A stretch of DNA of 64,000 nt from Pseudopithomyces maydicus (lineage: Eukaryota; Ascomycota; Dothideomycetes; Pleosporales; Didymosphaeriaceae). Of the stretch, positions 45,536 through 57,078 are shown in pieces; position 1 is the stretch's first letter, and every line of letters begins with the position of its first letter. Position numbers and translations under genes: made by a program. Under the pieces are notes generated by a model, which searched no databases, was not told where the DNA came from, and was given only the letters and a program-made list of their open reading frames with translations. The stretch lies in contig JANTUC010000002.1 in assembly GCA_026873275.1 (NCBI GenBank), positions 3,286,001-3,350,000 on the forward strand, in the 5' to 3' direction.

Positions 45536-47041
45536 ATGGCTTCCGCATCGGCTACATCATTTTCGAGTACGGTCAGTGCTTTCAAGCCAGCCCTGACGCC
45601 TCCGCCAGGAGTTTTCTCCAACCCTGAGCATCCCGAGACCCTCAAAAACCCAAGTACTATCGCGGTCTGTGTCAGTTGTGTTTTGACAACCCTATTCTTC
45701 TCTGCCCGCTGTTATTGCCGATACTGGATCAGAAACACGTTTATTTTCGAAGATGGTATGTGATTTCGCGAATTCGAGTCTGGACCTTTAGAACGGGATT
45801 GTAGTGCTAACCAGCATCAGTCATGGCAAGTATCGCCTGGGTATAGTCTCTCTTCTTTATCTGTTGTGTCTTCATTCTCACAGAATTATAATAGGCTATG
45901 ACCGTCGTGAATGCTGCCCTTGTCGCTGTGACTATGAGGCGACATGGAGGCATGCACGCATGGGATATCACAATCGAGCAATTTCGCGAGGCTTCCTTTG
46001 TTAGTCTGCTCCTGTTCTGATGAGGAGTTACATTTTACTGATCATAAGCTAGTGGTTCAACGTTGTCGCTATACAATATGGGCTCGCAGTGTGTCTCACC
46101 AAGATCACCCTGCTGATGTTGTATCGCCGTGTTTTCTCAACGCACCGCGGGTCGATGTTTGACATAGCTGTCATCTCGGTCATCGTTGTTCTATCACTGT
46201 TTTACGGAATCACGACATTCTTCAAGATCTTTGAATGCAACCCGCGCGCAAAAATCTTCAACACGTCCCTCCCTGGGACATGCTTTGACATTTCGCAAAT
46301 ACTGAAAACGAGTGGTGCTTTCAATACAGTCTCTGATTTTGTCATTCTGCTCCTGCCGCTCCACGCTGTTTCCAAGCTACGCATGAAGAAAAAGAAGAAG
46401 GTCCTGGTCATCTTAGTCTTTACTTTCGGTCTCTGGTATGTCCCAATCCCTCCCAATGTGTCACTTATGTCTAATAAAACTTTCCGCCAGTGCGCCCGTG
46501 TTTGCTACTATTGGATTTGTGGTCCGACTACAAAGAAGCTCCAATAAAGACACCTCGTGGGGTCAGCCCATGATTCTTTTGTGGGGGTAAGTTCTTACAT
46601 CGCTGATGATTTTATCTTGTCCACATCCCCCTTCAGCGTCTACTGACACTACTATGTAGTCTTGCTGAGCTGACGAGCGGGAATCTCTGCGTCAGCTTCC
46701 CCGAGATGGGTCCCCTTCTACACCCCACCACCAGGCATAGCAGTCGCAATACCCCTCGCCGTCCGACCGCAAGTGAATTGGATCCTTACAAAGAGCCATC
46801 GGGTTTATCCCACAAAATCAAATCAAGGATCAAGCGCGGTGACCCGTTTATGTCGACAAGTTTGTTTGGTACAAGAGGAACATCTACCTTGAATGAGGAC
46901 GAGCGCTATATCCAGCTGAACGATGTTAAGTATGAGTCGCAGGGCCAATCAGGTGAAAGACTTGAGGTTGTTCAAAAGCCCAAGCCTGCCAGGATCGTGG
47001 TTGATACTGAGATACGCGTCAGAACACATGAGACTATCTAG
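45536..47041 (+). CDS. Rhodopsin-domain fungal integral membrane protein (PTH11-like)
   Basis: Six exons: 45536..45755, 45821..45840, 45895..45999, 46053..46435, 46491..46586, 46660..47041, encoding 401 residues, including a 20-nt exon. All frames close. Seven hydrophobic segments: IAVCVSCVLTTLFFSARCYC, an ED-x-M loop (FEDVMASIAW), WFNVVAIQYGLAVCLTKITL followed by LLMLYRRVF, FDIAVISVIVVLSLFYGITT, and FNTVSDFVILLLPLHAV with its basic KLRMKKKKK end. These match the fungal rhodopsin-domain family (PF20684), which includes PTH11-type receptors. The C-terminal tail of about 125 residues is cytosolic and polar. Ligand and role are unknown. No CFEM domain precedes it. Confidence 0.87.
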
Positions 47042-47621
47042 ATAAGGCCTTATTAGTTTTCTCTCTGCTGAAACTATTCAAAAAATCATTACGAAGGTTA
47101 GTTAGTGATAGATATATTTAAATTTAAAGATGGATTACTCTCATTAGTCACTATTCTATTGTCTTCTTAAAAGACCTTCTATATCATCCTATTTCCAGAC
47201 AAACATACTCAACTTAAAAATATTTAAGAGAATTTAAGCATATAGATTGTAGCAGAAAATAGCAAGAAAGATGATCCAGCGCTCTTACACAGTAAATAAA
47301 TCTGAACGGCTATCAACATCATTAATTTTAAATAAACGTTCTAGAAAGTAGAAGTGCAATGTGTATTAGTAGGTTTATTGTATGTTATTTTATATTTCAG
47401 CATAGCCTGTTTTCAAATTTGCTGTGCTTTGGACACAGCCTCATTGGGGGCTGTCCTGTAGGCGCATTCCGGCTTGGCAGCCTTGTGACTTGATAAGACT
47501 GGGCAATACTTTGTACAGTTATCCGCAAAATTGCAAAAGCAGGACCTCTCCATAGTAATGTCTGACTAGGTGCAGATCTGAAGAAATTGTCCAGAAATTC
47601 TTGTGCTTCACGAAGCCAGCG
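47042..47621. other. AT-rich intergenic region
   Basis: 580 bp. 47060-47400 is strongly AT-rich (atatatttaaatttaaaga, aaaatatttaagag). No gene seen. Confidence 0.5.
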
Positions 47622-49995
47622 ATGGTGACTTCTTCTTCGACAGGGGTGTCTTCCACCGTCAATCCTCCGTCGACAACGTCCAATCAAACACGAAATCCGG
47701 TTGCTCCTGCCAGTGCACCCCAGGCACTAGTTCAAACCACCCGCAGCGGCGCACGCGGACCATCCCCAGCAACAAGCAGCACGGCTTTGGCATCGCCTTC
47801 TGTGAACCCTGCCAGTATCCAATCTGATACGTCAAGCATACCATCAAGACAGAACAAACAGACTAGTACGATCAATGCAACACCTTCGTTCAGCGTACCA
47901 AATCGTCCAGTGTCGGGTCCAGCACTACAGGCCGCCGGCCTAGGTCCCCAGAACGTACCACCCAATCCAGTGATAATACCGTCTAAAAAGCCGAGTGGCC
48001 ATCCCAAACGTCTTTCCATCCTGGAGATACCCATTGAATGGCGCTGGGAAATCTTTACATGGGCGATCGGTACGATCGCAATGGTTCTAATAGTAGCCTT
48101 GCTTTGCGTGTTCAAAGACAAGTCGAGCACGATCTGGAAGTCGACGGTGCAAATATCAGCAGTTGTGGCCATTCTCTCTCAACTCGCTCAATCAGCCCTG
48201 ATCGTGTCTGTTTCTGCTACAATAGGTCAAGCGAAGTGGTCCACTCTTCAAGAAAAGCGCAAGACTATTGATGTTGAAAGGTTCGATGAAGCTATTCGGG
48301 GGCCAGAAGGAAGCATGAAATTGCTGGTTACAGCTATGCTCAATCCACGGTCGCCGGATATGAAGCGGCTTCACACGTAAGTGACACCTGTCTTCTCCAA
48401 AGATTGTCATACTGATCAGCGCAGCCATCTCGCCCTAGTTGCTGCGTTGGTAACACTGCTGATGTTGGGATTTGGTGCATTTACGCAGCAAGCCGTAGCT
48501 ACAAATATGCGACATGTTGAGACCGAGACCCCATGCACTATAGCCCGAGCCCTTAGTTACAAAGCCACACCTTCAATGATCGCATTGGCACAGCCAAATG
48601 GGCCGTCTTCTGCAGCATTTCAAGATTTCTCCCCCAGTTACCTGGATGGAGGCCAGTTTAGCGGTATGCTTATTATCTCAGTCCACGATACCTGTATAGT
48701 TACTAACATCGAGAGTAGTGGATACTACGTTGTCTAGTGCAATATTGGGTGGGATCACAACTTCGCTCAATCTCTCAGATGTAGCAGCATACTGTTCGAC
48801 AAATGACTGCAGATGGCCGTCTTACCAAACCCTAGCGATTTGTAGTATGGTGGAGGATGTTTCCTCACAACTTGTTCGCCAAGATAACCACACAGATTCC
48901 AGTGAACATTCATTCTATGCCGAGAACATGAACATGACACTACCTGTTCCAGAGCTATACGATACAAAACTTGGTAACCCGACTTTCCCTGGGCCCAACA
49001 ACTTTTGGATGGCTACCTCGCCTTCTTGGAGAGCGAATGAGAACAGCGTTAGGCCCAATCTAATTGCCGAGACATATGTCATCTATTTCTCTGCCTGTAG
49101 GGCTACAAATGGCGAAGTCAGGAAACCAAAAACAGAAGAGTTATTAGCGGCACGATCAAACCTAACAAACTGGAGGGCAATGAAATCTTCTTTCGAGCTA
49201 TGCATACAGAACATCACGACTTTGATTGTGAATGGAACAACAAACACATCCATGCTTGAGCGCGTTGACCAGCAACCATGGATGATTTACGATAATAATG
49301 GCGTCATATCGAAAAACAAAACAGCCTTCTCCGACTCGATGGTCATGTATTCGGAAATTAGAAATACTACGCCTGGTACTCCCAGGCCGCAGTTTTCTGT
49401 AGACATAACTTCAATGCGGGCACTCGGAGACATAATGCGACTGATCCTCAATGGTTCTACAACAATGAGGCAGGCGGACAAGAAATGGAAGAACTCCGAA
49501 CAGATCATCCTTGCACAGGATGTTTGTAGTAGCGATCCAGAAGTCTGCGATGCGGGCCCGGTCAACGATACTCAGGGCTTTCAAAACCGCATGCAAAACA
49601 TCGCAGTGAGTTTGACAAACACGTAAGTCAAGGCCAAGTTTATCTGGTTTTGTCGCATGCTAAGTATTTTCGGTAGGCTGCGTAGAAACCCCCTAGGGCA
49701 TGAGTATTTCCCAGGTACTACTTTTGTGGATGACCAATTCATAGATGTGAATTTTGCTTGGCTTGCGCTACCCATTGCGCTGTGGGTTATTGTCACAATT
49801 CTGTTGGTATCTACAATATGGCATACAGTGAGAATGCGATTGCCATCGTGGAAAACATCCAGTTTGCCATACTTGGAAAGTCAGGTAGTTGGCAACAGAA
49901 TTCGTACACGGAACGATATAAAAAAATCGGCGAAGGACTCCTCTACTCAGTTGAAAGCCACCACGCTTGCGTGGCATCTAGAGAGGGCGAAATAG
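47622..49995 (+). CDS. DUF3176-type fungal membrane protein with glycosylated ectodomain
   Basis: Exons 47622..48376, 48425..48663, 48719..49622, 49677..49995, 738 residues. The N-terminal 135 residues are Ser/Thr/Pro-rich and disordered. Next come WRWEIFTWAIGTIAMVLIV and a second helix, SAVVAILSQLAQSALIV, then the family motif region GQAKWSTLQEKRKTIDVERF, a third helix (VAALVTLLMLGFGAF), a roughly 400-residue ectodomain with many NxS/T sites and Cys, and a last helix (WLALPIALWVIVTILLVSTI) before a basic tail. This is the DUF3176 layout found across ascomycetes; function unknown. The third intron acceptor (GAGAGTAG) has an alternative GAG nearby. Confidence 0.85.
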
Positions 49996-50110
49996 ATGCT
50001 TTCGGTCGAATTCATATTTGCAACAATGTAATAATACGCTCCATATGAGCCTGCTTTGCTCACCTCGAAACAAATAGAGTGCGATCCGCATCTATCCAGA
50101 GCCCTAGTAA

Positions 50111-50650
50111 TCATTTGAGCCTCCGAATAAAGACAGATATCATGAGCTGGAGAACAACTAGTTGAGAAGTCACATGTAAGAGACTACCAACGCCAGTAGT
50201 AGATGTGGGCGTGATGGAAGCGTTAGGAGGATCCGCAGAGGATTCGCCTGTAGGCGACCCAGTCGTCATCGGGAAGTCAGGAAAGATGATTCCTATCATC
50301 GAGTCAGCACACCGTACTCACAACATCGCAACTTTTCGTTAGCACTGACCACTCGGCCCGTCTTCCCACCTCACCATGCTCGGTGCGGTATCGCCCGTAC
50401 AAAAAGCCCTACACGGGCAACAGCCAATCGTACCCGAGAGCAAGGTAGCCAGACCACCACAGCATCCAGTAACTTGAGCAGTAGTGACGAGGTCGAAATC
50501 CGAGGGACAGATGACTCTACTATGAGGGATGAGGGCAGGATTGTATGCTTGCGTGGATTCTACAAATGCAGCACACACTGCACCTGAGAGAGTTGATCCA
50601 GCTTCAAGATCAGAGAGTATGGCGTCGACGTCAGTGGATGGGGTGTTACA
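50111..50650 (-). CDS. Small Cys-rich secreted protein with GPI-like C-terminus, 5' exon not resolved
   Basis: Two coding blocks join in frame. About 50361-50650 contains CNTPSTDVDAILSDLEAGST, HSRVICPSDFDLVTTAQVTG, then CCGGLATLLSGTIGCCPCRAFC. The last exon ends at 50111 and carries a Ser/Thr/Pro stalk (SITPTSTTGVG) and a hydrophobic end (LVVLQLMISVF). The intron begins GTCAGT and ends GATGATAG, with a GCTGAC branch. Exon 2 seems to start after CTCCCCAG at about 50651. I could not find a convincing first exon with a signal peptide upstream, so the gene is partial in my model. Ser/Thr stalk plus hydrophobic C-terminus suggests a GPI anchor, weakened by a basic RRLK tail. Confidence 0.5.
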
Positions 50651-51744
50651 AGCTCCTGGGGAGTAGTGTCAACGGCGGTAGTTATGCTAGGAGTAGGAAT
50701 GATAAGATCGGAGAATTCCATATCTTCGGTAATGGTATCGAAAGAAAACATTGAAAGATCTGAGTGAACATCTTCGATGTTTCTCGGTGCACTGGGAGGG
50801 AGCGCCATGGCAGCCATGTCTTTCAATGTAAAGAAAATCCTAACGATATATCAAATAATCCGTAAATAGATAAGGGTGTCTACTATCCAAAGTGTAGGTA
50901 CAATAGTTTGGTAGACTAAGACGCTGATTGTCTAAGATAGTGATTTGCTCAGTAGCAAGAATTAGACATATTAGACGCGAGGCAAAGAGGCGCAGCAAGG
51001 CGTACCGAGGTACGGACAAGTAGTAAATTAATTGGCTTCGCAAAAAATCTGCCTTATGTGGTTAGATCAACTATAATATATGTATCCAATAAGCGAGCGT
51101 AGCATTCCTGCTTCTACGACACCTCTAATGATAAAGACTACTACAAGACAAATGTCGGAATTCGCCATCGCATTTTCAGCTAAACTTAATATAGGTTTTA
51201 AAATACCTAGTAAATTATTTGTAAGTCAATAGGTGTATTTGGGTTTTCTAAATTACCCGATGGTAGAATATTTGTTTATATGATAATTAAAATCCAGAAA
51301 CACATTTTCAAACGTTTAGGTTTAAAATTCGTCAATTTTCGTTCGGCTGAAATAATATTGAACGGTTGTTTCGCTTGGAATGGTCAAAAAGGAATTGTGC
51401 TGCTGTGAACTTATTTGGGTTTTCAAGAAGACCATCCTCAAAGTCGTGACAGGTCGGTACAAGATGTTCTAAATCTTCGCAATTCAATAAACTTTAAAAC
51501 CCTGTACAGACATTAGGGCTACTCGTTGTATTCTAACAGAGCTTCATTTATCATCTATTACTTTGACTTGGCGATTTCAGCGAATATATAGTTGTTGGTG
51601 TAGGCTCAAATCTATAGGTGCTGCAGTGATGACAATCCTTACTTTGTAAGCACCATATGATAAATAAGGAAATTTCAACGGAATGGAGAAACCAACTCTG
51701 GACACTTAAAACAACAGTATTGAGAAACAGTCTCAGAATTGTTA
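50651..51744. other. AT-rich intergenic region
   Basis: About 1.1 kb. 51060-51560 is AT-rich with stops in all frames. The 5' exon of the Cys-rich protein may lie in 50651-50830. Confidence 0.45.
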
Positions 51745-53514
51745 TTATAGGGGTGTAACATGATCTTCTAAACGGAGACCTAGTCTCGTTCGTTCTGAAT
51801 CGCAAGATTCTGTAATCCTTCCCTCTCCCGATGTGCTTTTTCTCACTATTGTCTCCGATCGCTGTTCGCGCTCGGTTGGCAATTGCTCTCCATTCAAGAT
51901 CTTTCCGTATCGAAATTTGTGATCGTAAAATGGTGATAGAACCTCTTCCAGGTCACTATTTCCGCTGTCCCCTTGCAAAATAGGTGCACCAAGAGCTCTG
52001 GCTATCTCAAACGCGTCCAGAGACATGTCGCGGCCAATGTGGTGCCACCCAAAAAGCAGGTAGGCAATTAACAGTGCCTGCAGCGCCATACAAGCGAGGG
52101 TGACGCCCAAGTAAATGAAATGGCTTGAATAAGCACTCGATATCTTGGTCTGGCTCACAGTGATCTCTTGTGGCACCACACTCGAAAGATTGGCCATCGA
52201 ATTTGCGATAACGCTGCGGAACATGAGCTGACGAATCGTATTCACGATATCATTTGTTGGATCGCCCCATGTCATAGTATAGTTGGCATATGTTGACATG
52301 TCCGACGTCAGGTAGTTACCGGCGGCTTGTCCGGTTGTGTTAAAAAGAAGACCGTTAGTCATCGTGGCGATTCGAAGTGCAATACGTGAGCTGTAGAGAC
52401 CGTCTGCAACGAATATTATACCTCCGATCATGCTCTGAAAACCGCCTGCAGCAACGCTCCCTGTGGAATACTCCCCATCCACTGATTTCGTGAACTTTGA
52501 GAGGGCTATTGTATCGTTTTGCTCCATCTTCCAATCTTCTAATGAAGCGATTCCGTCACTCAACGTAACTAAATAACGAGTTGTGGCCATACGCAGTAGG
52601 CAATGCCGCTCAACCATATTTCCTGCACGTGCTTCATCTGGCTTGTATAGTGCAGTAATATTGATTGCGCTGTATACGGAAACATCGGGCGAACGCGCGA
52701 ACCCGATCGTGACGTCGAAGGTCGTAACTTGATTGCTGGAGAAATTCGAGAAGGGACGGGTTTGATCATTGAATCCAGAGGCACCTATGTCCCAAAGGTC
52801 GTAAGGGATGAGTTGTTGTGTACAGCTTACGTCAAACCCCGGTCCTGGTAGAGTGAATTTGCAAGTGGTGTTTGTTTTGCAGCCTTCCACAGAAAGTCTC
52901 ACATCCTCGCGATTTGAGTAAGCACGGCTCACTTTACTGAAAAGTGGTGTGAGAACCTGAGGGTCGGAGCCTCCACCGCTGAAAGCACTGAAGTTTGCCG
53001 GTAGTGACGCGTTAGAGATATTGACATTCGTATCGAATAACGCAGGTCCATATTGTCTCGCGGTGACAGTAGAGGCCCTCTGGATCAGCGGACCATCGAT
53101 GATACTCACAACAAGTGAGATCACTGCTGCTATGACAAACTTGTCCAGAGCGAGGTTTCGTTGAAAGATGGCAGAGGCACTGCGCTGAACGTCTAAATCG
53201 AACTTGAGCTTACGCAATTGTGCCCCTTCGAGGGCCTGTGTCCACCATGAGATCTCATATCCCTTACTGAGTGCAATGGTAAGCGATAAATTCGCGATAC
53301 TGGTAACGAGTGACAAAAGAACAGATACAGGTACAACTCCCGAAGGATGGGGCCATGCTGCAATCTCTTTGCCGTCTGAGTTCAACAGGATGGCGACCAG
53401 CGCTACGCAACAAACTAGGAAGCTGAAAATGCTGGCAATCGCGATCCAAGGAACGTGAGTCCAGAATCCTGGTCTCCAATCTATCCTGGGATTAACAGCC
53501 TGCGACCGTGCCAT
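51745..53514 (-). CDS. Fungal multi-pass membrane protein with glycosylated ectodomain, DUF3176-like architecture
   Basis: Intronless, 589 residues. Helices lie near the N-terminus (WIAIASIFSFLVCCVALVAI; VVPVSVLLSLVTSIANLSL). A conserved fungal motif follows them: YEISWWTQALEGAQLRKL. Another helix (FVIAAVISLVVSIIDGPLI) precedes an ectodomain of about 300 residues with many N-glycosylation sequons and paired Cys. A last helix (LGVTLACMALQALLIAYLLF) is followed by a cytosolic tail with acidic and basic stretches. The layout mirrors the 738-residue protein upstream, though sequence similarity is low by eye. Function unknown. The two genes converge on the AT-rich block at 51 kb. Confidence 0.8.
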   Translation of the reverse strand: MARSQAVNPRIDWRPGFWTHVPWIAIASIFSFLVCCVALVAILLNSDGKEIAAWPHPSGVVPVSVLLSLVTSIANLSLTIALSKGYEISWWTQALEGAQLRKLKFDLDVQRSASAIFQRNLALDKFVIAAVISLVVSIIDGPLIQRASTVTARQYGPALFDTNVNISNASLPANFSAFSGGGSDPQVLTPLFSKVSRAYSNREDVRLSVEGCKTNTTCKFTLPGPGFDVSCTQQLIPYDLWDIGASGFNDQTRPFSNFSSNQVTTFDVTIGFARSPDVSVYSAINITALYKPDEARAGNMVERHCLLRMATTRYLVTLSDGIASLEDWKMEQNDTIALSKFTKSVDGEYSTGSVAAGGFQSMIGGIIFVADGLYSSRIALRIATMTNGLLFNTTGQAAGNYLTSDMSTYANYTMTWGDPTNDIVNTIRQLMFRSVIANSMANLSSVVPQEITVSQTKISSAYSSHFIYLGVTLACMALQALLIAYLLFGWHHIGRDMSLDAFEIARALGAPILQGDSGNSDLEEVLSPFYDHKFRYGKILNGEQLPTEREQRSETIVRKSTSGEGRITESCDSERTRLGLRLEDHVTPL

Positions 53515-54490
53515 TGGGACCTGGTGAAAGAGTTCATAAAATAATATTTAGACAGGAATTCCTTAAAGTGGAGTGCCACGCGATAACTAGCCTTATTGTA
53601 CCAAGATAAAAAGAGCGGAAATTAATATTTGCACCTTCGCTTGTATCATCCCACACTAACCTACTGCGGCTCACTGATAGGCGATCTGAGGAGCGTGAAT
53701 TTGGGGGCTAAATCTTTGCAGGGAATTGTTCGGCTCTAAATACGGAATCTTGCCTTACTCTATGCTTGTTAGAAGAATCAGAGCTTTATGGGCCAAAACT
53801 CTGGAACCTGTTGTTATGATTGAACTCAAATAAAATAATCGATGTCCATATCAACTGACATAACTTTGGGCTAGAATTATGTTTTCCTTTAACACATCAT
53901 ATTGCCACTGCTTCCTGCTTTAGGCTGACCTTGTTCATTGGCATGTTTTGTACGTTCTGCTTTTCATGCAGACTAATTCATAGCCGGCTGGCTTTATGAA
54001 ACCCATGGACAACAATTGTCTACGCTCTATTGATACTTGATTGGATACCATCTCTATAAAACTGGGGCATTGTTTACTGGGCAGAAAGAATCCCGACTTA
54101 GAAATCCTTGTTCTTTGGGCACATAGCTGCGCGATACGCCCAGGTAACAGGGCTGTGTTTATCATATCCGCAGTCATCCTATCCGTACTCGTATATGTTG
54201 GTTGTGCAATACTGGGAAACGCGAAGCGAGTATACGAAGAGTGCTGCTATTGATTGGACTGTCGAGGCTTGGCTTGTGGGAAGGGCTCAAGTCAGCGCTC
54301 GTATTCGTCTGCACAGCCCAGAACTAGGTCTACTTTATGACGATCCCAAGTCATATGTTCTAGATAGAACGCCAACAAACGCTGAGTCTATCTATGTATA
54401 TATGAGCCAGGAAATCTGCATGTAGGGACCTGAATATGCTAGTCGCATTGGACAAAGAACTTACAGTCAAAAGAATTAGCCGTCATCAAC
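53515..54490. other. Intergenic region
   Basis: 976 bp between divergent genes. Short frames around 54.0-54.4 kb lack supporting features. Nothing called. Confidence 0.45.
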
Positions 54491-55135
54491 ATGCAAACAC
54501 CCGGAACAAATCGATCTAGCAAATTCCTGGGAGGTACATTCAGAAATGGGCGGTGGTATTGCATGTGTAACGAGGAGACAAAGTACGTGCAGACAAAAAA
54601 TGGCCCAAACAGAGATAAGGCTTGTAAGTGATAAAAATAGTGGCATTTTACTCAAAACTAAACGTATCTAACAACGCTAGTTTACAAATGCCCCGAGGAG
54701 CCAATGTGCGGGTTCTGGCTTTGGGTAGAACATGAACCTGAAGCTAAGAGACGCCTGGCTGCTTCGCTCTCGCCTGAACCCTCCACACCATCGAGGCCGC
54801 GTCAAAGTATTGAATCGCGCCCGCAGGGCACCCCTCCAGTCGCTTCACAAAGCGTATTGAGCTCATATGCAAACACTCCATCGTCAACGAATCGAATTCT
54901 CAAAAGTACTAGAGAAGAGACACCGACTTCGGGCAGGACAAATCGAGGATACGCCAGTTCTTTAGCTTTAGGTGAAGATGATGAGCTGGCGACGATACTC
55001 TTGGAGCTTCTTGAGGACTTCAAAGTTCAGCTCACGTCGAGACAGAAGCGGAAAATACAGGTTGTAATCGAAGACTATATGGAGGACATGATAAAGGTAC
55101 CACCTGAGGATGAAGATGATTACTACGTACATTAG
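54491..55135 (+). CDS. GRF-type zinc finger protein
   Basis: Exons 54491..54623 and 54681..55135, 195 residues, intron GTAAGT...CTAACAACGCTAG. Residues about 22-62 form a GRF zinc finger: WYCMCNEETKYVQTKNGP, then NRDKAFYKCPEEPMCGFWLW, with four Cys ligands and the G-R-F-like NRDKAFYKC core. GRF fingers bind single-stranded nucleic acid in topoisomerases, APE2 and NEIL3. Here the finger is alone, followed by a Ser/Pro-rich linker and a C-terminal acidic helix (LLELLEDFKVQLTSRQKRKI, then EDEDDYYV). In fungi many small GRF proteins exist without known role; some lie near transposable elements. No catalytic domain present. Confidence 0.82.
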
Positions 55136-55451
55136 AATGGACGCAGAAACTCTTAGACACTTCATGTGCGCTCCGTACATGATTACAATTCTCATATTTT
55201 ATAAATTCGACCAATTCCCATTATGCTTATTACGCCAATATTACCAGTAGTGGTTTCACGTTTTGATTTTTGCTTTGAAAATAGGAAATAATTAGAATTT
55301 ATTTGATCTCTAGAAGTAGACTCAGGCTGAGGGATGTGCCTTGAAACAATATGCCTCTATTTACGTGTTTGCCTCTATTACAAAACTAATTTCAAGAAGC
55401 CCTTGATGTACGTGACGGTCAAATTCATCATTTGGTGTCCTTCAATGGCAC
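55136..55451. other. Intergenic region between convergent genes
   Basis: 316 bp, AT-rich. Nothing seen. Confidence 0.5.
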
Positions 55452-56450
55452 CTAAAGCCTGCTGAACCTGGGGGGCAGACTTGCTTGGATACCAATTTCT
55501 GACGCGATGAGCGGCAGATCAGAGAAGCTATAATGTGCTGCACCCTTCACCTCTACCTCTTTTTTCCAGCCAGTTAGATGTGGCCAAATTTGCTTCCAAG
55601 ATGGATCTGTTGCTTGCGTCTTGTTCTCGTGACCAATCAGCATGAATGGTCGCTTTAGCCCTGTCTGCAGTACGGAGCCGAACATCGTTCCATCGATATT
55701 CAAACCACCTCGAATAAACGACATTTGTTGCATTGCGGAGGCTGTCGCTGCTCCTCCGAAGGAATGTCCGAACACAACAGTTTTCGGCAACGTACGGGCG
55801 TGGCGGTGCATAGGGAATAGCTTTGCACGGACGGAAGGTCTGGCTAGTTGTTGATACAGGAAAGCGATGTCTTTCACTCTTGTGGCAAGTGCATCCTCGA
55901 TTTTCGAATCTTCAATCTCGACACCCAGGATAGAAGTTCCATCAGGAAACTCGACGATGTCGGCATCGTATGGATGATCAATCGATATGACCAGATATCC
56001 TGCTGCCGCGATATTCTGAAGGAGACTGTTGTATATCATTCGAGATGTGGCCAGCGCGCCGGAAAACACTACAAGAGGCGGAGCCTGGGGGATACATTTC
56101 TTCGAATGGCTACTTGTTTGGCAAGCCTTAAGGTTCAAGGATTTGAATGTGCCGTTCGGAAGACCATAGTTGGCGTATTTTGCATCCTGGAATTTGGCCG
56201 TAGTGGGTGGCATGTACGCAATCTCATGTTCGTGCCGACAATTCGATACGGGTGAGAATCCAGATATCACGATTGATCGTTCTCGGCCATCGTTCGCAAA
56301 TGGATCATGCCTTTTTAGGTCGGTTAAAGCCATAGAGGTGATGACTACACCAGTAGATTTAGGGCCATCAATCGGCAGTGTAGTTTTTGAACTCGCGAAG
56401 GCTAAGCAATAACCAAGCGATAGAAAAAGAAGGAGGGAGCGTGGTGCCAT
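55452..56450 (-). CDS. Secreted alpha/beta hydrolase, PAF-acetylhydrolase-like
   Basis: Intronless, 332 residues. Signal peptide SLLLFLSLGYCLAFAS. Catalytic triad as in plasma/type II platelet-activating-factor acetylhydrolases: nucleophile Ser230 in VVFGHSFGGAAT, Asp253 in LNIDGTMFG, His306 in GAAHYSFSDLP. PPLVVFSGALATSRMIYNSL forms the first strand and oxyanion region, and GYLVISIDHPYDADIVEFPD the next. These enzymes cleave short acyl chains from lipids or other esters. Four Cys in the first 120 residues fit a secreted protein. Substrate not determinable. It ends with a short basic tail, FSRL. Confidence 0.87.
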   Translation of the reverse strand: MAPRSLLLFLSLGYCLAFASSKTTLPIDGPKSTGVVITSMALTDLKRHDPFANDGRERSIVISGFSPVSNCRHEHEIAYMPPTTAKFQDAKYANYGLPNGTFKSLNLKACQTSSHSKKCIPQAPPLVVFSGALATSRMIYNSLLQNIAAAGYLVISIDHPYDADIVEFPDGTSILGVEIEDSKIEDALATRVKDIAFLYQQLARPSVRAKLFPMHRHARTLPKTVVFGHSFGGAATASAMQQMSFIRGGLNIDGTMFGSVLQTGLKRPFMLIGHENKTQATDPSWKQIWPHLTGWKKEVEVKGAAHYSFSDLPLIASEIGIQASLPPRFSRL

Positions 56451-57078
56451 ATTCTTGATCAGGAATATAAAATGATTGCAGTAAAGAGATCTAGTTTGTC
56501 AATCTTGGAGAAGGGCTGTTATTTCGCTACATATTCCATGGAGAAGACTCTTATATAGAGGAGCACTGCAATTACATCAAGCTAGACATTTTGGGCACAG
56601 CTTCCATAAACACACGCCCTACAGATTCATAGAGCTCAGCGCGCTCAATCATTTCCATAAAATGCTAAGTGCTTCGAATTGGACAGACTTGATACCGAAT
56701 CGGGTCCACACTGCCGCTAACGATGTTCTAGGCACACTTACACCCACCTTACCGAATGTGCTTTAGCTGCGCTCTATCGGTTCCTAAAAGGGTTAACTTC
56801 GTCCTCGTATTCAGTGACTCGCAACCCAAACACCACGAGGCAACTTCCGTGCCAACCTTTCACTTTTCCAGATATGCCAGATCGCGCAAAGAATACCTAA
56901 ATTAGGAGTTTTCCTTGTGTGCCTCGGCTGAGCACTGCTAGATCCACATCTCAGACCGGTCTTTTCGCACCTGCATTATGAACACTCATCCCTCTAGTGC
57001 GCGCAGTATCACTTCTGAAAGCATACCTTGGCGCCAACCACTTCAGCATCATACTTTCATCTGACATTGGGATTCCAC
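56451..57078. other. Divergent promoter region
   Basis: 628 bp between the hydrolase and the Zn2Cys6 gene. A short ATG frame at 56979 (29 codons) may be an upstream ORF of the regulator or part of an unspliced leader. No separate gene called. Confidence 0.45.
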
